NCBI RefSeq assembly: GCF_019711395.1
Contig: NZ_JAIGNL010000001.1
Coordinates: 1,674,001-1,738,000 of the forward strand
Source: Qipengyuania xiapuensis
Lineage (GTDB): Bacteria; Pseudomonadota; Alphaproteobacteria; Sphingomonadales; Sphingomonadaceae
Length of the DNA stretch: 64,000 nucleotides
Direction: 5' to 3'
Shown here one piece after another: positions 26,647-37,452 of the stretch (position 1 is its first letter; each line of letters starts with the position of its first letter). The translations under genes were made by a program, and so were the position numbers. A model generated the notes under the pieces. The model searched no databases, was not told the DNA's origin, and worked only from the letters and a program-made list of their open reading frames with translations.

Positions 26647-27513
26647 TCAGCAAACCTCGGCGGTGTTTTCGGGAATGGGTCCGGGCGGCACGCGCGCGGG
26701 GCTCATCCAGAAGGGATCGGACTTGAGACGGTGGCTGTCGCCATAGGCCTTGGCGAGCGCGGCATAGAGATGCGGATCGTAGGCCTCGAGATCGGCATGG
26801 TTGAGGATGCGGCGCCCGTCGAATGACTGGATGCGGTTCGAGTTGAACCAGAATTGCGTACCTTCGGCCCAATATTCCTGGATCGTCGTGGTCGTATACT
26901 CGTCGAGCCAGAGATCATTCGCCAAGGCGTTGGCATACGCAGCTTCAACCTCGGCATAGAGCACGGGATCGGTGGCCTGGATGGCATCGAGCACGAGATG
27001 CCCCATCTCGTGCACGAAGATCGTCTCGCCCCAATAGCGGCTCGACGGCAGGCCGAGCACATCCTCCGCCCCGTCTGCCATGCGCTTGCCGCCGATGGCG
27101 CGGGCGCGCTCGTTCCAGTATTCGCGATCGGTCTTGGCCCCGATGCGTACATCGTAATGCTTGAGCTCGCACCGCGTTAGCCGCGGATCATCGCGCGCAG
27201 GCTTGGTCCAGCCAGCCTTGTCCGGAAGGTCCAGCAGCGCCTCGTCCTCCGCGATGATGGCGATGCGGTAGTCGTTGGCAGCGAGCCATTCGGCGAGGTC
27301 GGGACGTTGGGCGAGCATACCGCGTGTCATGTCGCGCGCTGCAACCAGCGCCTCGTCCGGCACTTGTCCGGACGACAGTATGGGAATGCCGCTTGCGTCT
27401 ATATGCTTCGCATAAAACGCTTCTGCGCCCAGCCCTGTGGGAGGCGCTCCGGGAACTGTCGTACAGGCCGAAAGCGAAACGGCGGCGAGAACGAAGCCTC
27501 GCCGCCATCGCAT
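26647..27513 (-). CDS. Zincin-like lipoprotein
   Basis: A 288-residue predicted lipoprotein (lipobox LSAC, Cys17) with a zinc-protease motif H168-E-M-G-H172 and a downstream EYWAEG (Glu213, Glu217) that is the probable third ligand, the arrangement of gluzincins. Four or more Trp/Tyr clusters surround the site. Substrate and family are not clear to me. The start codon shares one base with the sdhA stop (TGATG), so it would be translated from the sdhCDA message, in the place where sdhB is often found. A short hairpin (26611-26646) follows the gene but has no T-run. Confidence 0.78.
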   Translation of the reverse strand: MRWRRGFVLAAVSLSACTTVPGAPPTGLGAEAFYAKHIDASGIPILSSGQVPDEALVAARDMTRGMLAQRPDLAEWLAANDYRIAIIAEDEALLDLPDKAGWTKPARDDPRLTRCELKHYDVRIGAKTDREYWNERARAIGGKRMADGAEDVLGLPSSRYWGETIFVHEMGHLVLDAIQATDPVLYAEVEAAYANALANDLWLDEYTTTTIQEYWAEGTQFWFNSNRIQSFDGRRILNHADLEAYDPHLYAALAKAYGDSHRLKSDPFWMSPARVPPGPIPENTAEVC

Positions 27514-29354
27514 CAGTAAACGCGCTTCTTCGGCTCGATATACTTCACATCGTCGGTCAGCGTGTACTCGTGGACAGGGCGATAATCGATCTTCACGCCG
27601 CCGCCGTTGCCGCCCCAGCCATCGAACCAGGCGATAGTGTGCTTCATCCAGTTCTTGTCGTCGCGCTCCGGGAAGTCCTCGTGCGCGTGGGCGCCGCGGC
27701 TTTCCTTGCGGTTTTCGGCCGATGCCATGGTGACGTTGGCCTGCGCCATGAGGTTGTCGAGCTCGAGCGTCTCGATGAGGTCGCTGTTCCAGATGAGCGA
27801 GCGGTCGTGGACCTTGACGTCCTGCATCCGCTTGTTGACGTCCTTGAGGACTTCGACGCCTTCGGAAAGCAGCTTGCTGTCGCGGAACACGGCAGCGTGC
27901 TTCTGCATGCCCTTTTGCATGTCGGCACGCAGGGCTGCAGTCGGCGTGCTGCCGTCGGCATGACGGAAGTGGTCGAGGCGCGACAGCGAAAGTTCGGCGC
28001 TGCCCTTGGGCAGTTCGTCCTGGCTCACTCCCGGCTTGATGATTTCTTTCAGACGATGGCCGGTTGCACGGCCGAACACCACGAGGTCGATCAGCGAGTT
28101 CGAGCCGAGGCGGTTCGCGCCGTGGACCGAGACGCAGGCCGCTTCGCCGACTGCGAACAGGCCGGGAACGATCTTTTCCGGATCGTTCGGATCGCCCGCC
28201 ATCACTTCGCCGTGATAGTTACAGGGGATGCCGCCCATGTTGTAGTGAACCGTCGGGGTAACCGGCAGAGGCTGCTTCGTCAGGTCCACGCCAGCGAAGA
28301 TCTTGCCGCTTTCGGTGATGCCCGGCAGACGCTCGCCCAGCACCTTGGGATCGATATGATCGAGGTGCAGGTAGATGTGGTCGCCATCCGGGCCGACACC
28401 GCGACCTTCGCGCATTTCCAGAGCCATCGACCGGCTGACGACGTCGCGCGATGCGAGATCCTTCGCGGAGGGCGCATAGCGTTCCATGAAACGCTCGCCT
28501 TCGGAGTTGGTGAGGTAGCCGCCCTCGCCGCGCGCACCTTCGGTGATGAGCACGCCGGCACCGTAGATGCCGGTCGGGTGGAACTGCACGAACTCCATGT
28601 CCTGCAGCGGCAGGCCCGCGCGCAGAACCATGCCGCCACCGTCGCCGGTGCAGGTGTGGGCCGACGTCGCGGTGAAGTAGCAGCGACCATAGCCGCCGGT
28701 CGCGAGGACCACGGCCTGGCTGCGGAAACGGTGGATGGTGCCATCGTCGAGGCACATCGCGATCACGCCGCGGCAGACCTTGCCGTCGGCCGTGTCTTCC
28801 ATGATCAGGTCGAGCGCGAAATACTCGATGAAGAAGTCCGCGTCATACTTCAGGCTCTGCTGGTAGAGCGCGTGGAGCATGGCGTGGCCGGTACGGTCGG
28901 CTGCGGCGCAGGTGCGCTGCACCGGCGGGCCTTCGCCCATGTTCTGCATGTGGCCGCCGAAGGGCCGCTGGTAGATCGTGCCATCGTCGTTGCGGCTGAA
29001 GGGCACGCCCGCGTGTTCCAGCTCGTAGACTGCCTGCGGTGCTTCGCGGACCATGTATTCGATCGCGTCCTGGTCGCCGAGCCAGTCGGAGCCTTTCACC
29101 GTATCGTACATGTGCCACGACCAGTGGTCGGGTGTGTTGTTGCCGAGTGATGCGGCGATACCGCCCTGTGCGGCCACGGTGTGCGAACGCGTCGGGAAAA
29201 CCTTGGTGATGCAGGCCGTCTTGAGGCCGGCTTCCGCGCTACCCATTGTGGCGCGCAGGCCGGAGCCGCCGGCGCCGACGACTACGGTGTCATAGAGGTG
29301 GTCGACGATCGGATAGCTGCGACCGCCGATTTCGAAAGTAGCGCTGTGGGCCAT
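27513..29354 (-). CDS. sdhA: Succinate dehydrogenase flavoprotein subunit SdhA
   Basis: Catalytic subunit of complex II, oxidising succinate to fumarate with covalently bound FAD. The FAD motif [12 protein letters not shown] begins near residue 24, the flavin-attachment histidine is in [13 protein letters not shown], and substrate-binding residues occur in [11 protein letters not shown] and the HPTGIYG and RGEGG segments. The protein has 613 residues, slightly longer than average, with the normal C-terminus ending EPKKRVY. It follows sdhD with a one-base overlap. The iron-sulfur subunit gene is not beside it. Confidence 0.97.
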   Translation of the reverse strand: MAHSATFEIGGRSYPIVDHLYDTVVVGAGGSGLRATMGSAEAGLKTACITKVFPTRSHTVAAQGGIAASLGNNTPDHWSWHMYDTVKGSDWLGDQDAIEYMVREAPQAVYELEHAGVPFSRNDDGTIYQRPFGGHMQNMGEGPPVQRTCAAADRTGHAMLHALYQQSLKYDADFFIEYFALDLIMEDTADGKVCRGVIAMCLDDGTIHRFRSQAVVLATGGYGRCYFTATSAHTCTGDGGGMVLRAGLPLQDMEFVQFHPTGIYGAGVLITEGARGEGGYLTNSEGERFMERYAPSAKDLASRDVVSRSMALEMREGRGVGPDGDHIYLHLDHIDPKVLGERLPGITESGKIFAGVDLTKQPLPVTPTVHYNMGGIPCNYHGEVMAGDPNDPEKIVPGLFAVGEAACVSVHGANRLGSNSLIDLVVFGRATGHRLKEIIKPGVSQDELPKGSAELSLSRLDHFRHADGSTPTAALRADMQKGMQKHAAVFRDSKLLSEGVEVLKDVNKRMQDVKVHDRSLIWNSDLIETLELDNLMAQANVTMASAENRKESRGAHAHEDFPERDDKNWMKHTIAWFDGWGGNGGGVKIDYRPVHEYTLTDDVKYIEPKKRVY

Positions 29355-29740
29355 CAGGCGGCTCCTCCAAGGGCGATGCGGGCGATCGAAACGAGAGCGA
29401 ATGCGCCGCCGCCAATGGTTGCAAGATTGAGAATGGTAAGCGTGGCGAACTTGGTTCCGGCATCGTGGACATAGTCCTCGATCAGCACCTGCAGGCCGAG
29501 GCGCGCGTGCCAGAACACGCTGATGATCAGCAGCGCCAGCGCGGTCGCGGGCAGCGTCTGCGAGGCCCAGCCGGTCACGGTCGAATAGCCATAGTCGGGA
29601 AGCAGCGCGAGGCTGATCACGAGGAACAGCATCAGCACCAGGTTACCGATAGCGGTGAAGCGCTGCACCAGCCAGTGATGCGCGCCCTCATGTGCGGAGC
29701 CGAGCCCGCGCACGCGTTTGATGGGTGTGTCGTGTGCCAT
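29354..29740 (-). CDS. sdhD: Succinate dehydrogenase membrane anchor SdhD
   Basis: A 128-residue subunit with three membrane segments. [18 protein letters not shown] in segment two supplies the heme b histidine and the conserved Asp-Tyr of the quinone site. The N-terminus ([20 protein letters not shown]) matches the SdhD family. Its stop overlaps the sdhA start by one base, and it follows sdhC by 15 bases. Confidence 0.93.
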   Translation of the reverse strand: MAHDTPIKRVRGLGSAHEGAHHWLVQRFTAIGNLVLMLFLVISLALLPDYGYSTVTGWASQTLPATALALLIISVFWHARLGLQVLIEDYVHDAGTKFATLTILNLATIGGGAFALVSIARIALGGAA

Positions 29741-29755
29741 GTGTCCGGGTCTTCC

Positions 29756-30136
29756 TTAGCGAAGCAGGACGACCGCCCAGAAACCGGCGGTCAGGAGGAT
29801 TGCGATGATCGGCGAAAGGATCGACCAGACCCGGTTCATGTCCAGCTCATAGCCGGCGCCGATGTCGAGGACGAAGTGGCGAAGCCCGCTCATCATGTGG
29901 GTGAAGAAAGCCCAGCTCAGACCGACGAGCACGATCATGCCGATCGGCGAGCCCATGACTTCCTGGAAGGTCGCATAGGTTTCGGGACCACCGGCCATTG
30001 CGCCGAGCCACCAGAGCAGGACGGCGAGGCCGACAATGGCCATACCGTCGCCGGTGATACGGTGGAGGATCGAGACCAGCATATGCGGGCCCCATTTCCA
30101 GATTTGCAGGTGCGGTGAGAGCGGGCGGTTTGCCAT
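29756..30136 (-). CDS. sdhC: Succinate dehydrogenase cytochrome b556 subunit SdhC
   Basis: First gene of the sdhCDA run; 126 residues and three membrane segments. The N-terminal signature RPLSPHLQIWKWGPHMLVS with SILHRITG carries the quinone-site Ser and Arg, and HMMSGLRHFVLD carries the heme-ligand histidine. It is divergent from an SDR gene, leaving 108 bases for promoters. Confidence 0.95.
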   Translation of the reverse strand: MANRPLSPHLQIWKWGPHMLVSILHRITGDGMAIVGLAVLLWWLGAMAGGPETYATFQEVMGSPIGMIVLVGLSWAFFTHMMSGLRHFVLDIGAGYELDMNRVWSILSPIIAILLTAGFWAVVLLR

Positions 30137-30244
30137 GCGTTATCGTCCGTTACGGTAATTCGTCGCGCCTCCTTAGCGAAGCTGGCGTGCGAGGCAAGGC
30201 GCGCGGCCTCGACATTTGTCGCAAAGTTTCGAATAGCGTGATGC

Positions 30245-30955
30245 ATGACATGCATTCTTCTCACCGGCTCATCGCGCGGGATCGGCGCTGCTGCCAAGGC
30301 AGCTCTCGAGGCGCGAGGCGCCAAAGTCATCGGGCAGGCAACCTCGAGTGACGCCACCGATACCGTGCCGGCGGACTTTCGCGAGCCCTTCACACCGCAG
30401 GAGTTGTGGCAGGCCGCCCTCGCCCGCGCGGGCGGCAAGATCGACGTGCTCGTCAACAATGCCGGGCTCTTCGCGCCCAACCCGATCGAGCGCTCCGACA
30501 TCGAATGGCTCGATGCCTGGGAAGATACGATGCGCATCAACCTGACCGCTGCGGCCCAGCTAAGCCGGTTTGCGATCAAGCACTGGCGCGCACGCGGAAG
30601 CGAGGGGCGTATCGTCCACGTAGCGAGCCGTGCCGGTCACCGCGGCGATTCGCCGGCGCACTGGCACTATGCTGCCAGCAAGGGCGGCATGCTTGCGATG
30701 CACAAGAGCATCGCGCGCGCCTACGCTTCGGAGAAGATCTACAGCTTCGCGATCACGCCGGGCTTCACCGATACGGCCATGGCAGGCGATTACCTGGAGA
30801 GCCGCGGCGGGGCAGGATTGCTTGCAGACATTCCGCTGGGCCGCGTGGCCGAACCGGAGGAAATCGCGAAGATCATCGAATTCTGTGCACTCGATGCACC
30901 GCCCAGCATGACGGGCGCGACGCTTGATGCCAACGGGGCAAGCTATGTTCGCTAG
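30245..30955 (+). CDS. SDR family oxidoreductase
   Basis: Short-chain dehydrogenase of 236 residues with TGSSRGIG at 7-14, NNAG near 77, and YAASK as the catalytic YxxxK after VASRAGHRG. It resembles FabG-type 3-oxoacyl reductases, but the substrate is unknown. Translation begins at ATG 30245; no ribosome site is visible and the start lies within two copies of ATGCAT three bases apart (30241-30246 and 30250-30255). Its last eleven bases overlap the start of the metallo-beta-lactamase gene. Confidence 0.86.
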   Translation: MTCILLTGSSRGIGAAAKAALEARGAKVIGQATSSDATDTVPADFREPFTPQELWQAALARAGGKIDVLVNNAGLFAPNPIERSDIEWLDAWEDTMRINLTAAAQLSRFAIKHWRARGSEGRIVHVASRAGHRGDSPAHWHYAASKGGMLAMHKSIARAYASEKIYSFAITPGFTDTAMAGDYLESRGGAGLLADIPLGRVAEPEEIAKIIEFCALDAPPSMTGATLDANGASYVR

Positions 30956-31871
30956 ACTTGCGCTTCCCCTCGCCATGGTGCTTGGTGCCTGTGCCAACGC
31001 TCACACCGGTCATACCGACCCCGTCCCGTCCGCACATGCGGAGCCGCAAGTACCGGAAGAGCGCTTCGTGGACGCATGCGAAAAGTGGGACGAGTGGGAC
31101 AAGCCTGCCCGGCCGTTCCGCCTGATGGGCAACAGCTGGTATGTCGGCACCTGCGGCATCTCGGCCATTCTGGTGGCGGGCGACGAGGGTCACATCCTGC
31201 TCGACAGCGGAGTGGAAGCCGCTGCGCCCCACGTGCTCGCGAGCATCCGGTCGCTCGGCTTCGAGCCTTCCGACATCCGCTACATCCTCATGAGCCATGA
31301 GCATTTCGACCATGTCGCCGGTCATGCAGCGATCGCCGAAGCGACCGGAGCCGAGATCGTGGCTTCCGAGCGCGCCGCGCCGGTCCTCGTGAGCGGAAAA
31401 GTGGCGAGCGACGACCCGCAGGCTAACTCGGGGCATCCTGACATGGAACCGGTCGAGGTGAGCAGGATCGCAGCGGACGGCGATGTCGTCGAGCTGGGCA
31501 ATCTCAGGATCACTGCACATACGACACCGGGACACACACCGGGCGCGCTTAGCTGGACCTGGTGGTCGTGCACGCCGCCCGACCAACCACCGGTCTGCAG
31601 CCGAATGGTCTATGTCGACAGCCTCTCCGCAGTGTCCGGGGACGACTATCGCTTCACCGACCATCCTGAGACTGTCGGCGCCTTCCGTACCAGCATCGAC
31701 AAGGTGCGCTTCCTGCCCTGCGATATTCTGACCACTCCGCACCCGTCATCGAGCAACATGATCGAGCGCTGGCGCGAAGGTACCTATGGCAAGCCCGGCG
31801 AGTGCCAGCGCTATGCCGATGCGCTTGGCAAACGCCTCGACGAGCGCCTTGCGAAGGAAGCCGCGCAGTGA
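30945..31871 (+). CDS. Subclass B3 metallo-beta-lactamase
   Basis: Exported zinc hydrolase of 308 residues, expected to open the beta-lactam ring of penicillins, cephalosporins and carbapenems. The N-terminus is a signal or lipoprotein peptide (VLGAC, Cys16). All B3 ligands are visible: H118-E-H120-F-D122-H123, then TPGHT with H197, then TPHPS with H266. The stretches VYVDSLSAVSGDDYRF and LPCDILTTPHPS closely follow known B3 enzymes. Members of this class have been described from erythrobacters. Two extra cysteine pairs are possible (C209/C218). It is embedded in an operon with housekeeping genes. Confidence 0.9.
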   Translation: MFARLALPLAMVLGACANAHTGHTDPVPSAHAEPQVPEERFVDACEKWDEWDKPARPFRLMGNSWYVGTCGISAILVAGDEGHILLDSGVEAAAPHVLASIRSLGFEPSDIRYILMSHEHFDHVAGHAAIAEATGAEIVASERAAPVLVSGKVASDDPQANSGHPDMEPVEVSRIAADGDVVELGNLRITAHTTPGHTPGALSWTWWSCTPPDQPPVCSRMVYVDSLSAVSGDDYRFTDHPETVGAFRTSIDKVRFLPCDILTTPHPSSSNMIERWREGTYGKPGECQRYADALGKRLDERLAKEAAQ

Positions 31872-32770
31872 GCGCCTGGAAGCTATCGGGCGAGGCTCCC
31901 AAGAAGGTCGTGCAGGCAGCTCTCCTCGCCCATGAGGACGCATGGGATTTTCCCGAGGAGCTGGTCGTATCCGGCCGCGAGATCGCCGAGGACAAGCCGG
32001 ACGAATGGATCCTCGAGGTCTGGCTCGATCACAAGCCGACTGCGGCGGACAAGAAGGCCGTCGCATCGCTTTTTGCCGACGGCGCGCCCGATTTCGAGGC
32101 CGAGAAGCTGCCCGAACAGGACTGGGTGACGCTAAGCCAGCTGGGCGTCGAGCCCATCCGGGCCGGTCGTTTCCACGTGCGCACGCCAGAGCATCCGGCC
32201 GATCCGGAACTGATCGATTTCATCATCCCTGCAAGCCAGGCATTCGGCACCGGCCAGCACGAGACGACCGCCGCTTGCCTCGCAATGCTCGACCTGATGA
32301 AGCGCGAGGGGCTGGTGGTGAAGAATCACGCCGATATCGGCACCGGCACCGGGTTGCTCGCCTTCGCCGCCATGCACCTCTGGCCCAATGCCAAGGCGAC
32401 CGCGTCGGACATCGATTATGTCTGCGCCGGAGTGGTCGAGGACAATTGCGCCATGAACGATGTTCCCACAGGTGCCGGTCCCGGCGAACTGACGATGATC
32501 ATCGCTCCCGGTACCGATGACGCGCTGATCCAGGCGCGCGCGCCTTACGATTTGCTGATCGCCAATATCCTCGCTGGCCCTCTCGTGGAACTGGCGCCCG
32601 ACTTCGCTGCAGTCACCGAGAGGGGTGGCAGCCTCCTCCTTGCAGGCCTGCTCCAGACGCAGGAAGCCGAAGTCCGCGCGGCATACGCGAGGCAGGGCTT
32701 CCGCCTCGCCCGCCGTGTCACGAATGGCGACTGGTCGATCCTGTGGCTGCGCCGGAGCCGGGTGCGTTGA
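31868..32770 (+). CDS. prmA: Ribosomal protein L11 methyltransferase PrmA
   Basis: Methylates ribosomal protein L11 with SAM. The 300-residue protein has the PrmA hallmark QAFGTGQHETTAACL, the SAM motif ADIGTGTGLLAFAA, an acidic turn ASDIDYVC, and the catalytic-type NILAGPL. It starts with GTG overlapping the upstream metallo-beta-lactamase stop by four bases; the open frame extends upstream but lies inside that gene. The N-terminal substrate-binding domain is shorter than in E. coli, as in other alphaproteobacteria. Confidence 0.93.
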   Translation: MSAWKLSGEAPKKVVQAALLAHEDAWDFPEELVVSGREIAEDKPDEWILEVWLDHKPTAADKKAVASLFADGAPDFEAEKLPEQDWVTLSQLGVEPIRAGRFHVRTPEHPADPELIDFIIPASQAFGTGQHETTAACLAMLDLMKREGLVVKNHADIGTGTGLLAFAAMHLWPNAKATASDIDYVCAGVVEDNCAMNDVPTGAGPGELTMIIAPGTDDALIQARAPYDLLIANILAGPLVELAPDFAAVTERGGSLLLAGLLQTQEAEVRAAYARQGFRLARRVTNGDWSILWLRRSRVR

Positions 32771-33465
32771 GAAGCAAACGCGCGTTGAAGTGGCTCGGCG
32801 GCATTCTCGCCGTCCCGCTTTTACTTGCGGCCTTGTTCTTCCTTGCGGCCTGGATCGGGAGCTCGATACCGCGAAACGCGGACTGGACCGAGCCGGAAAC
32901 GGGCATCCGGATCATGATCGAAACCAATGGCATCCACACCGGCATCGTGATGCCCATCATCACGCAGGAGAAGGACTGGCGCGAAACCTTCCCCTCGGCG
33001 GGAATGCCCCGCGATACCGATGGCTGGATACCGACCCACGTGGCGATCGGATGGGGTGAGAAAGAGGTTTTCCTCAACACGCCGACATGGGGTGATCTCA
33101 AGGTCAGCACCGCGCTGCGGATCGCCTTCATGGGCGGTGACGGCCTGATGCGCGTCGGCCATTACGTGAACCCGCGCCCATCCGAATACCATCGCTACCT
33201 GACCTTGAGGCCGGAGGAATACCGGCTTCTGGTGGCGGAGATCGAGGCGACCCTGCCCCCGCCCCCGGAAACCGGCGAGCGCTTCAGTTACGAGAGCTTC
33301 GAGAAAGGCGCGCGCAATTACGACGCGCTTGGCCGCTACACGCTCGGCAATACATGCAACCAGTGGGTGGGCGACACGCTCGCTCGTGCAGGAGTGAAAA
33401 TGGGCCAGTGGACACCGCTTGCGGGCGGCGTGATGAAATGGGTGGACGATCCGACCGCCGACTAG
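32767..33465 (+). CDS. DUF2459 (TIGR02117-like) membrane-anchored protein
   Basis: A 232-residue protein with one N-terminal membrane segment (about residues 8-30) and an extracytoplasmic domain. IMIETNGIHTGIVMPI near residue 48 and NTCNQWVGDTLARAG near the C-terminus are the conserved blocks of the family, whose role is unknown; the Cys and preceding His suggest a papain-like hydrolase arrangement, which is my inference. It starts at a TTG that overlaps the prmA stop by four bases. Its stop shares the palindrome CTAG with that of the convergent class A-like gene. Confidence 0.8.
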   Translation: MRSKRALKWLGGILAVPLLLAALFFLAAWIGSSIPRNADWTEPETGIRIMIETNGIHTGIVMPIITQEKDWRETFPSAGMPRDTDGWIPTHVAIGWGEKEVFLNTPTWGDLKVSTALRIAFMGGDGLMRVGHYVNPRPSEYHRYLTLRPEEYRLLVAEIEATLPPPPETGERFSYESFEKGARNYDALGRYTLGNTCNQWVGDTLARAGVKMGQWTPLAGGVMKWVDDPTAD

Positions 33466-34574
33466 GCGACCGGGTCCTGCCGCCCCTCGTGATAGCGGAC
33501 CACAGAACGCGTGACTTCCTGCATCATGTCGAAACGCTCCGCATAGGATGTGCGGGTCTGCCCGATCAGGACGGCGATGGTGTATTGCGTGCCGTCGGGA
33601 GCGGTGAGGATACCGACGTCGTTATAGCCGGACTGCACACCGTCGAAGTACTGGCCCGTGCCGGTCTTGTGACCGAACTCCCAGCCCCCGGGTACACCGC
33701 CCTTGAGGCGCCGCGGGCCGCTCTTCGTTTGCTTTAGCGTGTCGAGCATGAAGCTGGTGGACGCGGGCGACAAGAGATCGCCGCGCGCAAGCTTCGCAAG
33801 CGCTTCGGAGATCCCTGCAGCGCTGGCTCCGTCGAGCGGGTCCGCAAGATAGGCTTCGAATGCCTGTCGCCGGCGCTCCTCGGGTACGCGGTCGCGCGCC
33901 TCGTAGAAGGCGTTTCCCGTCGAATAGGACTGGCGCCACTCCAGCCCGGCAATCTCGCTCTGCTTGCTGCGCTCGTCGGTGCCGAACTGCACGCCGCTAA
34001 TCCGGTTTCTCCTGAGGAATGCCTCCACCGCCTGAGGCCCACCTATCCGGCGGAGAAGGCGGTCGTTGGCGGTATTGTCGCTCTGCGTAATCGCGCGGGT
34101 CAGGAGGTCGCGATAATCGCTCGTGAATGCCCCTCGCGCCTTCACGATGTTCCTGACGGGCTGGTAGAACAGCGTGAGATCTGCGTTGCGGATGGTCACC
34201 ATCTCGTCGAGCGAGAGGCCGCCCTCTTCCGCAAGGTCCAGCGCGGTCAACGCGACCCACAGCTTCGTTACGCTCTGCTGCGGGAACGGCTCACCGCCAT
34301 TGTGGGCCATCGTCGACAAATCGGACACTCGCGTGACGGCAATGCCGAGCTCACCGGCAAACCTTTCGCCTATGCCCCGCAGATCTTCCTGGAGTGCCAG
34401 CTGCGCTGCATCGAGTTCGGGCGGCGGGGGAGGCTCTTGGGATGCCGCGGCCATGACGCGCCGTTCGAATTCTTCGGGCGTTTCGCCGGGCGTGCTTACG
34501 GACGTCGCCAGCACCAGGAAGGCGCCTACGATCAGGACAGTCAGGAACAGGATCGGGGAGCGTCTCACATCCAA
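33462..34574 (-). CDS. Class A beta-lactamase-like serine hydrolase
   Basis: A 370-residue protein with an N-terminal membrane anchor (residues 8-25), a Pro/Glu linker, and a class A-type domain with S101-V-T-K104, S165-D-N167 and K303-T-G305, all correctly spaced. The omega-loop motif E-x-x-L-N, which supplies the deacylating Glu, is not obvious; the region 195-245 is enlarged and carries GLEWRQSYSTGN instead. It could be a divergent beta-lactamase or a related hydrolase. The start is TTG at 34574 or GTG at 34568. It lies opposite the B3 enzyme operon. Confidence 0.82.
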   Translation of the reverse strand: MDVRRSPILFLTVLIVGAFLVLATSVSTPGETPEEFERRVMAAASQEPPPPPELDAAQLALQEDLRGIGERFAGELGIAVTRVSDLSTMAHNGGEPFPQQSVTKLWVALTALDLAEEGGLSLDEMVTIRNADLTLFYQPVRNIVKARGAFTSDYRDLLTRAITQSDNTANDRLLRRIGGPQAVEAFLRRNRISGVQFGTDERSKQSEIAGLEWRQSYSTGNAFYEARDRVPEERRRQAFEAYLADPLDGASAAGISEALAKLARGDLLSPASTSFMLDTLKQTKSGPRRLKGGVPGGWEFGHKTGTGQYFDGVQSGYNDVGILTAPDGTQYTIAVLIGQTRTSYAERFDMMQEVTRSVVRYHEGRQDPVA

Positions 34575-34611
34575 CTAACGCCATCAAATCAGATGGTTTC
34601 CGAGATTGCCG

Positions 34612-34791
34612 TCAGCTTTTTGAATCCGCGCCCTCGTCGTCCTCTTCATCGTCCTCGTCCTTCTTCGACATGGAAGCGCTGAAGGCGGCTCCGAAAGCGA
34701 CACCCAGCCCGAGACCGATCGCGAGATTGTCGAAGACGACCCCGAACATGACCCCGAAAATCAGCCCTAGCGAGATGCCTTGCGCGTTCAT
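34612..34791 (-). CDS. Small glycine-rich membrane protein with acidic tail (59 aa)
   Basis: A 59-codon gene starting five bases after the ligA stop. Residues 6-38 are one long or two short hydrophobic helices rich in regularly spaced glycines (LGLIFGVMFGVV, then LAIGLGLGVAFGAAF), a glycine-zipper pattern that favours helix packing. Residues 42-56 are almost all acidic after two lysines (SKKDEDDEEDDE). Codon use matches its neighbours, and its position in the ligA transcript supports it as real. Function unknown. Confidence 0.68.
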   Translation of the reverse strand: MNAQGISLGLIFGVMFGVVFDNLAIGLGLGVAFGAAFSASMSKKDEDDEEDDEGADSKS

Positions 34792-34796
34792 GATCC

Positions 34797-37449
<2,653 letters not shown>

Positions 37450-37452
37450 GCC

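Noticed and set aside
27324..29150. 608-codon open frame on the plus strand opposite sdhA
   Set aside because: sdhA is certain; the antisense product is Val/Ala/His-rich and unlike any family.
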